Source: Lineus longissimus (Eukaryota > Nemertea > Pilidiophora > Heteronemertea > Lineidae). Taken from it: a stretch of 64,000 nt of DNA. Made by a program: the position numbers and the translations under genes. The notes beneath the pieces were generated by a model. The model was not told where the DNA came from. It saw only the letters and a list, made by a program, of their open reading frames with translations, and searched no databases. This document shows positions 49,281 through 59,307 of the stretch, piece after piece; position 1 is the first letter of the stretch, and each line of letters begins with the position of its first letter. The stretch lies in the NCBI RefSeq assembly GCF_910592395.1, contig NC_088308.1:1550001-1614000 (forward strand). Direction: 5' to 3'.

Positions 49281-52200
49281 CTTTTTCAGGATAGGAAAGT
49301 GGGAAAATGATAAGAGAAGGATGATAAAACTAGTATTGCAAAACCAAATGCAGAGAGACATCTTTATTGAGTCAATGAAAAGGCAGAATGTCGACCAAGA
49401 CATCAGGTTCTCTATAGACAGGCCGAAAGAGGACAGAGAGCGGTACAAGGCCCTACGTCAACAGATAAAAGAAAGAGAAAAGAATGGAAGAGACTAGAGA
49501 AGCAGGTCCAGGACAGATTGCCGCGAAAATTTATAAATAGTTCGGGAAACTTATAACATCCTCTTGCAGCATCCTCTTGCAAACAGGGCCTACTCCTTAC
49601 GCATTTTTCTGATTGAGGGAGTAAACATATCGAGGCCACATATCGAGTGATCGATGGCCGGATTTGTCAGGATGTCAAGCCAGCTTCCCAAACTATTTAT
49701 AAATTTTCGCGGCAATCTGTCCTGGATCTGTAGCCTCTTCCGAAAAGAATGGGGAATCTGATTTGGTGATCAGGGATGGTCAAATTATAAAGCGGCCCTT
49801 TCGTCAGGGCCCCCAAGAGGGGGAAAAAAAGGACATCAACATTAGGTCATCTATGAAATGTATTTTCACAAACGCGGACCAGCTTACAAACAAAATGAGC
49901 GAACTTGAGTTAACCTGTAGTGAGCAGCTGCCAGAAGTGGTAGGTGTGGTTGAAGTTGTGCCAAAAAATTCTAGGGAACCTGCCCAAAGTGTGGAAATTC
50001 AACTAGAAGGGTATTCAAGTTTTGAGGTATTGTGCCGGGGGAGCAGGGGTCTGGCTCTCTACTACAAAGATAACCTTGGTGTGGCGCGTGTAACACCACA
50101 AGTTTCCTATAGAGACAGTATTTGGGTAGATACAGCGGGGGGCACGAGGTATGGTCTAATCTACAGGAGCCCTGGGAATAACAAGGCAGATAATGATGCG
50201 CTGATAAATCACTTGAGACACATGTTACAGGTATACACCACGTTCCAAGGAGCTAATCATTATGGGTGACTTTAATTTGCCGGGTGTTGACTGGAATCTG
50301 CTCCAGAGTAATAAGGCCGTTACTGACCCATCCACTATCTTCTTAAATTTTTTCCTTCAAAACTATTTGACGCAGCATGTGGACAAGCCCACGCGGGAAC
50401 CGGGCATAGGCCAAGTCTGTTTGACTTAATACTAACGAGAGATGATGATGGACTAGTGGACGATATCGAATACCTTCCACATCTGGGGGAAAGTGACCAT
50501 GTGGTACTGTGTGTCACTCTGAAGGTGGGGGACAAAGTCATAGGTAGACAAGACGGGGGTCAGACCTTGGGACGTCAAAAATCTCTGAACTATGACATCA
50601 GGGCTGACTTTGAAAAAATGCGCCTAAATGTGAACGGGGAGATGTTATTGGACTGTGTATTGAGGTGTGACGTTGACAAAGCTTGGACTGAGATTAAAAA
50701 TAAAATCTTTGAAATAGAGACCAGATTTACTCCAGTAAGAGGCAAACCCAGAGCCAAGAAAAAGCCACTGTGGGCAAACCCAGATGCTCTCAAGAAAGTC
50801 CGTAAAAAGAAAGAGGCGTTTGCAAGATACCTGAGAACTCGAGAAGGACAAGACTACATAGGGTACCAATCAGCAAGGAGAGAGGCTAGGAAAGCTACGA
50901 GGGAGGCGGTCAAACAGCATGAAGCAAGGATTGCTCTCGATTCCAGGAGAAACCCGAATCGGTTCTGGAGATTGTGCGAAAGAAATGTAAGTCCAAGAGT
51001 AAAATTCCTGACCTTAAGGTAAATGGCAAGGTGGTGACCGATGATTATGAAAAGGCGGAGAAGTTCAACAAATTCTTCAGCAGTGTTTTCAAGGTGGAAT
51101 CACATTTTGAGGATGAGAGTACCGATAGTGACGACACCCAGGCTAACATTGTCATAAAGACCGAGCAAGTAGAAAAGAAGTTGAGGGAGCTGAAGCCTGA
51201 CAAAGCCCCTGGCCCTGATTTGATGTCCCCAAGAGTTTTGAAAGAGCTTGCTCACGAGCTAGCTCCACCACTAGCGGCCCTTTTCAACAAATCGCTGTTA
51301 AATGGTCAGATACCACAGGATTGGAAGAAGGCCCGGATAGCCCCCATACATAAAAAGGACCATAAGTATCTGGTGGGTAACTACCGGCCAGTAAGCCTAA
51401 CATCGGTTGTGTGCAAGGTAATGGAGGCTATAATACGAGACTCGATAATGGATTACTTACAAAAAGGCCAGAAACTCACAGAATCCCAGTATGGTTTTGT
51501 ACCTGGTAAGTCCACCGTGGACAATTTACTAAAATGTAACGAAGATTGGTCAGCTATCCTAGATAGGGCGGGGGGGGGTGCGTCGATGTCTTATTCTTGG
51601 ATTTTAAGAAGGCATTCGACTATGTGCCTCATAGTAGACTATTATCAAAAGTGAAGAGCCTGGGGGTAAACGATCAGTGTGTAAGGTGGATTCGCTGTTT
51701 CCTAGAGAGCCGGTCACAATTTGTGGAAATAGGAAATGGGAGGTCGAGAGAGTCTCCAGTAGTCAGCGGGGTGCCTCAGGGCAGTGTGCTTGGACCACTT
51801 CTGTTTGTTATATTTGTAAACGACATTCCGGCTGGTATTTGGAACACGCTTATGCTTTTCGCTGATGATGTGAAGTTGTACAGGGAAATCAAATCTGTTG
51901 AGGACTGTGAGTCCTTGCAGAGAGACTTAGACTGTCTTCACGTGAAGATAGAAACACCTTTCAGCATTTTTAAGTCAAACTTAATGGTGCTTAAATATCG
52001 CATTTCGTCCAGTGCCGATGGGGAAGACATTGGGAGATGGATTTCAACCCATCCAAATGTCAGTTGCTACGTCTGGGGAGAGGGGCGCCAGCATTTAAAT
52101 ACCGGATATGCTACGAAGAGATCGTGCCGTAAAACTCAGTCAAGGACCTTGGCTATACCACATCGGTAAGCCTGGACCCAGAGGAGCATATTGCCCGAAT

Positions 52201-52963
52201 CTGTGCAAGCGCAACCAGGGTATCCTTCACTATCAAAAGGACGCTAAGGCACCTAGATTCGAGGACTGGAAAACTCTTATTTGCCTCCATGGCTAGATCC
52301 ATATTAGAGTATGCGGCCCCAATCTGGAACAGTACGAAAGTCAAACACATAATGAAAGTCGAGAAAGTCCAACAACGTTTTACAAAGATGATAAAGGGAA
52401 TGTCAACACTGACCTACAGCCAGCGGCTAAGGAGTTTAGACATGTTCTCACTGGCGCACAGGAGGAGGAGAGGTGACATGATCCTCACATACAATCTGTT
52501 TGAAAAGAGCTCTCCCCTCCTGGCGCCATATCATCATGTGAATGATAGATACAATACCAGGGCAACAGCAGAAAACTGCTGGTAACGAGGCCAATGACAC
52601 TGCAAAGAAAGAATGCGTTCATGGTTAGAATTCCAAAGGATTTGAATAGCCTTCCAGAGAGTGTGGTGATGGCGACGTCAATAGATTGTTTCAAAGCGAG
52701 ACTGGACAGGCACTGGGCAAACGAGCCAGGAAAGTTTGCCGAGGTGTAGTGATAGTATAAGGACGGAGTAGTATGTACGCAAATAAACTGTTATTATGAA
52801 CATTGTAAATACATTGCACAGTTCCCACCCTTTTTGTGTTTGAGATTAAGGCAAGTCAGTGGTGCCCGCACGCACATGTTTTCAAGTTAAATCAAGAAAC
52901 GGAACCCGCAAAAATCGACTCGGTTAAATAAGCGGAATACCTATGATGATGATGATGATGAAA
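49281..52963 (+). mobile_element. CR1/Jockey-type LINE inserted in the satellite copy
   Basis: 5'-truncated inside ORF1. The ORF1 end is read in two blocks around the MITE: RFSIDRPKEDRERYKALRQQ then GESDLVIRDGQIIKRPFRQG. ORF2 starts near 49853 (MKCIFTNADQLTNKMSELEL) with an apurinic-type endonuclease (GDFNLPGVDWN), then reverse transcriptase (KAPGPDLMSPRVLKE, NYRPVSLTS, FLDFKKAFDYVPHSRLL, GVPQGSVLGP, catalytic FADD) and the C-terminus (DCFKARLDRHWANEPGKF) ending at 52749. Frameshifts near 50245, 50405, 50985, 51575 (a G run) and after 52000 show it is dead. The 3' end is a (GAT)n run at 52943-52961. Confidence 0.9.
49486..49741. mobile_element. 256-bp MITE with 9-bp target duplication inside LINE ORF1
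   Basis: Starts GGAAGAGACTAG, ends TAGCCTCTTCC. The arms share GATTGCCGCGAAAATTTATA and its complement within a roughly 50-bp inverted repeat. GAAAAGAAT flanks both sides (49477-49485, 49742-49750). Removing the element plus one duplicate restores the LINE ORF1 frame exactly. A 9-bp duplication is typical for Mutator-like elements. Confidence 0.9.
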
Positions 52964-53061
52964 AATAACTGCGGCAGATTCACCGGGAGTCGAACCCGTG
53001 ACAAGCCGATCCAAAGTCAAACACTCTTGGCGCTGAGCCGTCAAGGCTCTCATGCTGTAAT
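52964..53061 (-). repeat. Dispersed satellite monomer, part 2 of 3 (tRNA-like unit)
   Basis: Minus-strand A-box-like and perfect B-box sequence as in the array, followed by a TTTTT run. Positioned exactly where the monomer would continue after 49280. Its end, CTGTAAT (53055-53061), is the left target duplicate of the next element. Confidence 0.85.
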
Positions 53062-55188
53062 CAGAGTCTTTCTATACAAGGGTTGGGTCACTGGTTTCAA
53101 CATCAAAGACACCGCCCGTCTCGAACGACATGCGGTGGGACAGCGCTCTCTCGGATCACGTGGTACACCCAAGCCAACTTTTTAGGCCATATCCGCCATT
53201 TTGGTTCACTCGGAAAGTCATCGTCTCAATCTCTCTCACAAAGACATGTTTTTACTGCCTGAAGGGTATTAAGAATCGCTTTGAGTTGCTAAAATCAAGA
53301 TAGACTTTTATCTCACGGACAGTTAGGTATGTTTCAATTTGCGATATATGTTATTAGTTTTGCACCAATTGGTCATCTTTGTAGACTGTAGTTTTGACGG
53401 CGATTCGAAAAATGTCCAAATAGTTTTTTTTCTTCTCGCAGTTTTCCACATTTTTGTTGTTAGGCGTTCAGTATGATGTTGTTGTTGATTTGACTTTTTA
53501 AAAGATTCACATTGTTCTTTATGGTTTGATCTAACTTAATAATCGCGTGTGGTTAAAATTGAACCGAACAAACTGACGTTAGAGCGGGTTTTATTCGAGT
53601 CTCTGAAAAAAAAAACTAAAAAACGCCTGAAGAAAACGAAAAATTCTCGGATAGACAAAAAGTTGTTGTTAGCAGTTAGCATGTTTATCGTGCAAATTTC
53701 ATTATCATAGTACATTTGCTAATTAGATATAACTGTCTTCTTACTAAATAATCAACTCTTGCAAGGAGGATACCGCGGTGACGTCATATCACGTGATCAC
53801 GACCCATATTACTGATCGCTATGGCCAATCAGAATCAGTCTACTGACAGCACCAGCGCTGAACACATCTCCACGTCTCACTGTCTGGTGCGCTCCTGTAC
53901 ACAAAAACACCAATAGACATGAAATATTGCAATACCTAGTATGGATTCTTCCGGTGTAAAATAAAATTTACAGAGAAGATTAACTTCCACAAATAAAAAA
54001 GACGTTTGGCGTGGCCAAAGTGCGGAAATAATGTCTCCGCTAAAATACACTACGAAATACACTAGGCAATGCACTACGCGATACACGGTAGAGATGCAGT
54101 TGAGTTTGTTATTGTTTTGACTAAGAAGCCCGCCCATATCATGATATATTCATGTATTCATGAAGTATGAACTCATTTCTGTCCCATACAACTCTTAAGA
54201 ACAGTCAATTTCTCCTTAAATCATCACCGAAACGGCGATATCCGCAGGAAGATTTCGTTCTAGTGTCCGAAAATGCATGATCTTACAGGGGCGCTAACTC
54301 GACAAATAGAGGGGATCTATGCGAGTTTTAGGTCCTACAGGTCTCGAACTTGAAAAATCTGTAAACATGCCTCCAAATCCCATTATGATAATGAAGAGAT
54401 TGCCCCATATCTGGGAGACTGTTTTGAAACCATCGCTAATTTTGGAAGATCGGTGCCCGACTGTTTGGTTCTAAAAACCCTATTTTCCCCCATCAAAACA
54501 GCACTTTTCATTATTCAAATGATAACTTATTGTCTGAAGACTTATTTCATAGCAGAAAAGTACTAATAACTCTGATTTGATGCGAAAAATCTAACTTTAT
54601 TTGATGACTTGATTTTCCCCTTGGCCGTGGATCGAGTTTGTTTACAATATGCAGCGCCATCTTGGAAAAGCCGTGACGTCACCGCGGTATCCTTGCAACT
54701 CTTGTACCTTTTTAAGTTTTTAATCTTGAGTTATTATTATTACAAATTGGTCCCGTTTTCCTCAAATTGGTTCTGTCATTCAGCGGTTAAGTGTGTAGAG
54801 TACCCGGATGTATATGGCTTCATGCACAGGTCATGACAGATACTAGAAAAGGTTCGATGACAGGTTGAAATAATGTCATGCAAAGCATCATACTCAAAAG
54901 TACTCAAATCCACTGTTGTGTTATGTGTGTGGTTTACATTACCTGCATTACTCATTATTTCTCGGCTCCCTGCAATGTATGCCATGTGTTGATAACTTTT
55001 GTAAACAATAACACAACAGCTTGTGTTGTATTTGTATTGGTTAATTTGTTTTTTAACCTAACTTAAGTAGGCCTGGGCCTTATAATTGTAATTCCTGATT
55101 TGAGTCACCTGATGAAATGAACTTATTCACTCTGTTGTTTTATTTACCAGTTGTAATTTTTGTTGTTTTATTGTATAGAAAGACTCTG
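53062..55188. mobile_element. 2,127-bp DNA transposon, 18-bp perfect TIRs, 7-bp TSD
   Basis: The left end CAGAGTCTTTCTATACAA and the right end TTGTATAGAAAGACTCTG are exact reverse complements. CTGTAAT stands on both sides (53055-53061 and 55189-55195), and satellite sequence resumes directly after it. Ends of the type CAGAG...CTCTG are hAT-like, though hAT elements make 8-bp duplications and only 7 bases match here. I see no transposase; the element is non-autonomous and carries a further insertion. Confidence 0.88.
53762..54695. mobile_element. 934-bp element with 9-bp TSD, nested in the 2,127-bp transposon
   Basis: The left end CAAGGAGGATACCGCGGTGA continues CGTCA; the right end is TGACGTCACCGCGGTATCCT followed by TG. 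They are complements except for three extra bases on the left. CAACTCTTG is duplicated at 53753-53761 and 54696-54704. No transposase is visible. The 9-bp duplication suggests mobilisation by a Mutator-like enzyme. Confidence 0.88.
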
Positions 55189-55598
55189 CTGTAATGGAGA
55201 TTTTATTCGCCTCTTATATGCGGTATGCAAACGAGCGCGCCGCAATTGTGACAGGGTCTCGCAGGTGGCAGAGTGATTTGCCGAAATAGTTCCAAGTAAT
55301 CGTATCTTTCGATAGTTGTACAGATTTTTCTCAACATATCGTATTTATATACCTCAGTGATATTAGTGATTATCTTTGCAGTTGATTTAACGTTTTAATT
55401 GCCTCTTTTGAAGTTTTTAAAAATCGAGGTCAGCAAGGTCAGCAATAAATAGTTTTGAAAGAAATAGTAGTTGGCGCCGATGATATCAGCAATATGGCGG
55501 ATTTCCGCCCCACCCGTGAGATTTGCTCTCGTCACGTCATGAGCACATTGAACCGTGCTGAATGTGTACCGGCTACCGCTCTCTCCATCATCACCAAT
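55189..55598 (+). repeat. Dispersed satellite monomer, part 3 of 3
   Basis: Runs from GATTTTATTCGCCTCTTATA through the monomer junction (TTTTTAAAAATCGAGGTCAG) to CCATCATCACC. It has the MITE-free site. The three parts together cover about 1,070 of 1,167 bp, in order and in one orientation. Confidence 0.9.
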
Positions 55599-55599
55599 G

Positions 55600-56129
55600 A
55601 TTTTAATGGGTTTTAATTGAACGAGACAACGTCCTTAAGGATCCTTAACGTAACCGTTGAGGATAACGTGACCTTGTGCTTTTGTACAACCCAGCCCTGG
55701 GCTCGATTGCTTACAAGGGTAAAGCCTCAGACTCCCCTTTTTTATCCCAAGCCTGAGGACAGTGCAATTCAATTCAGGATACAAACAACGTGTTTTTGAC
55801 GATTCAAACAAAATATGACGTGCCCCAGAACCACAAAACGTTCTGGAAAACCTATGTTCACACCAAGGGTCAAGTAGAGTACACTGCCCAGTTGTATAAA
55901 ATTAAAATGCAAGATTTCTTTCTTTGCACAGGTTATCAAATGATCATAGGTCTACATGTAAGTGAATCAATGACTGTACACCAATTAACAATGAATGAGT
56001 ATCACTAATATTATTTGATCACCAATCAACAAATGTTTACCTGCTCTATTTTTTTTCATCGGTGATTTCTGCACTCTACAAGCTGAGCACACAGCACTGC
56101 GCGACGGTTGGCTGAAGTACAAATCAGCC
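55600..56129. other. BHMT-B upstream region
   Basis: About 530 bp between the satellite copy and the BHMT-B start codon. Open frames (55617-55799, 55790-56008) overlap and resemble nothing. It should contain the copy B promoter. Confidence 0.4.
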
Positions 56130-58956
56130 ATGGCACCAAAAGTTAAAGGTATTTATATTTCATCCCGACTGGTTTCTTTTGGAGAAATATTGCGCGCTTT
56201 AATTTCGGTGCAGGAATTCTCTTTGCCTTCTCCCTGGCGGTTTCAGCGTTGAAGCTCGGGAGCAGTTCTTGTGTAAAAATCAATAATTACTATAACTATC
56301 TAAAAACCTACCAAAATTTTAATGAGGTACCTCTTGCAGGTCTATTGGAGCGTCTTGACGATGGCGAATATGTCATCATCGCCGAAGGATACGTCTTCGA
56401 ATTCGAGCGGAAAGGTTACCTGAGCGCTGGACCCTACACTCCTCAGGTTGTGCTGGAACATCCCCATCTCGTCAAGGCAATGCACGAAGAGTTCGTCCAC
56501 GCTGGCAGTGATGTCGTTCTTGCCTTCACGGTAGGTGTCTTCAAAGCTGATATTTCTCCTTTGCACTTTCACTGATCGGAGTAGGCTACTTTTGCGAAAC
56601 ATGCTGGAATCGTTCGGTGGACGCTTTTTCCAGAGAAAATCAACTTCCTTTCACACCGTGGACAATCATGCTATTCTCACGAAATGGGGTGATCCTCTTA
56701 ACCCCCGACTTACATATTTTTCAGTATTACGGAAACCGAGAAAAAATGCGCGTGATTGGATGGCAGGACCGCGTTGAAGAGATGAACATGGAGGCTCTCC
56801 GGATAGCCCGGGAGGTGGCCGACGAAACGGGCACTCTGATGGCTGGGAATATTTGTAATACTACCTGTTACGATCCTAATGATGAGTCCACATGGGAATA
56901 TACCAAACAGTGCATTGAGGTTAGTGCAAAGGATTGCAGATGAAAATATTAGTAAGTCTGGTGTATAGCAGAGACTTTATTTCGGCCTGCATGTTTGTAG
57001 TCGGTAGCAGCCACAGCACAATGTGCGAAAATATTGTTCATTCTATCACGGATATTCTATGTTCGATGGCAGAATAAGGCATATGAACATATTAACTGTT
57101 AGATATAAGTACCAAGTGAATTCGCCCCGAGCGTCGTCCTCAGTGACGAAAGGCACATTTAACTTCCCCGAAGTCCGTCCAGCCTGCGTGAAGGACGCTA
57201 CTTGCTGCTGACATGGAAGCTGTCAGTAGACCAAGATGACAATCGGAAAATCGAATGCGAGAAATGTTAACCAAATTCGTATGATTTCATTGCAGGAACA
57301 AGCGCAGTGGGCTGCTGAGGGAGGAGCGGACTTCATAGTGGGAGAAACATTCGCCGAATATGATGAAGCGAAGATGTGCTTGGATGCGATTTTAAAGCAT
57401 GGGAAAGGTGGAGCATTGATACGCCTCGGCGAGGCCGGGTGTATGGAAGACGACGGGGATGCAAATTAACGAGGCATCTGCACCTAGGCATGGCCGGTTT
57501 GAGGGTGACGGGGAGCAAATGGGGCTTCTATAATTCCAAGGCAAGGTCGGGCGCAGGAGGCGTCGTGGGTGCAATCCGCGAGGTACCGCTATAGGCGTGG
57601 CCGGGTGGAGGGTGTGTGGAGGGCGGTACAAACGGGGTTTCTACATCTAAGGCGAGGCCGGTGAAAGTGCCGGGGGTGCAAGCGAGGCATCTAAACCTAG
57701 GCGAGGCCAAACATTTGACAATTTGAGAGAGTCACATTCTACGATACACCGAGATTGATTAGGTTTCTGATTGCAGGTGCACCAGCAGTGGTAACATATT
57801 CGCCAATTATGGACAATACATTCATGTACCAGTCCATGACCTTGGCAGAGGGATGTCGGTTGTTGGAGGAACACGGGGCAGATGTAGTTGGGCTGAATTG
57901 CGCTCGCGGTCCGAAGACGATGCTCCCTCTGATCAAGGAAGTGAAGAAATCTTGCAAGGTGGGTGGAGCGCAACCTATAGACAACAAGAATCTTATACAA
58001 TAGCTCGCTCTCACCTGCTCCTGAAATCCCATTGTTGTCTTATCAAAGGGTTATCAGGGCGAATCTCGTTAACATCGACCACACGATACAGCTTACACGG
58101 GGGTCAATAGGCCTAAACGGCAAGTGTACAATATGCGTGCGTGTTTGCGTGTGCCGGTTCCTCATTGCGTGCGTGTGTCTATGAGTGTAAGTGTAGGACG
58201 TTCTCAAGTCGTAATTTCTTCTCCTGATACATGCTTTGTTTTCTTCAGGGGCACGTGGCCTGCCTTCCTGTTGCGTATCGTACTGATGAAGAACACCCCA
58301 CGATGCAGTCACTGGTCGGCATGGAAACAGGTAATGCCACTGATGTTTTCATTTGATATTGGCCAAAACTCACTGTGAAGGGCTTTCCGTGCCCTTGAAA
58401 GAAAGTTAGACTTTTACTAAGAATATAGTCGCCCATCAGGATTGAATATGGTTGAAAGTTGGTGAAACCATGGACAACTTTTTTTTCTTCTTGTACAGTC
58501 ATGTATGGACTTGGAGATGCAGCTTCTCAAACTTGCCCAAATTTCATATCTTTAAGATAAATTACCTTGTCGCCAAAGCTAAATATTATGGAGCTGTGAA
58601 TACTTTTAAATGTTTGAAATAAACATTGATCAATCAAAATGAAAAATGGTATTGGTTGTCTTCCAGGCACGCGAGCCTTTCCATTCGACCTGGACGAGTG
58701 GTTCATTGGGCGAACCGCTGTCGAGAACTTCACCAAGGAATGCATGGACCTCGGTATCAAGTACCTTGGTCTGTGCTGCGGGGGCTCCGCGCACACACTT
58801 CGGACCATGGCGGAGACAGTCGGGAAAAAGCCTGTGGGCAGCCAGTACTCGCCCAAGATGGAAATGCACACTCACTTCGGAAATAAAGATACTGGCATTG
58901 GCACTTATAACTTGTCATGTGCTGAGTTTGTGGACGCTGGCTTGGTCAACAAGTGA
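56130..58956 (+). CDS. BHMT: Betaine-homocysteine S-methyltransferase, copy B
   Basis: Seven exons (56130-56148, 56340-56530, 56725-56919, 57296-57407, 57777-57958, 58249-58330, 58667-58956) give 356 aa. Exon lengths after the first equal those of copy A (191, 195, 112, 182, 82, 290), so the two genes arose by tandem duplication. Zinc ligands C214, C297 and C298 are kept (VGLNC, GLCCGG). Differences from copy A include [10 protein letters not shown] for [19 protein letters not shown] for YRCDAEHPT and a different C-terminus ([12 protein letters not shown] for [12 protein letters not shown]), which also lacks the vertebrate oligomerisation arm. Both copies look functional. A 61-bp block in the last exon is identical to copy A, including synonymous sites. 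The next gene starts 351 bp after the stop. Confidence 0.95.
57410..57712. repeat. Degenerate GC-rich minisatellite in BHMT-B intron 4
   Basis: Units of roughly 65-75 bp around CACCTAGGCRTGGCCGG and GGGTGCAA recur about four times, ending AACCTAGGCGAGGCC. Open frames on both strands are repeat artefacts. Confidence 0.7.
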
Positions 58957-59261
58957 TCGAGTGCATGTTTGCACAATTTGCCCATGTTGCCCTTATGCAG
59001 TGTAGTTTTAGAGACGTCAGGACTGTACACGGTTTCAATGCGAATCTGAACTGAGTGCAAGACGATTCATTATATTACATTTTTAATGCTCTGTATCATG
59101 GATTCCTTGATGGAAATTCTTAATCATAGAGTCTGTGGGCCATCATAGAATCTGTGATGCTCATCCTCCGTCATTACTGTGAAACAAAAAACCAAACCTC
59201 TTGTAAATTGAATTATACAGCTAACAATAGAACAATTCATTATATGTATGCAAGTTAATCT

Positions 59262-59267
59262 AATAAA
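59262..59267 (+). terminator. Candidate polyadenylation signal of BHMT-B
   Basis: AATAAA about 305 bp after the BHMT-B stop and 41 bp before the carboxypeptidase start codon; it would place the transcript end inside the next gene's promoter region. Confidence 0.35.
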
Positions 59268-59307
59268 ATATCGGGCAACTATGATTAACTCATATTTTTG
59301 TTCCAAG

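Noticed and set aside
53877-54137. 86-codon minus frame as a transposase
   Set aside because: No DDE motif or similarity recognised; lies within a non-autonomous element.
57376-57710. Overlapping frames in BHMT-B intron 4
   Set aside because: GC-rich minisatellite sequence; frames on both strands are open by composition.
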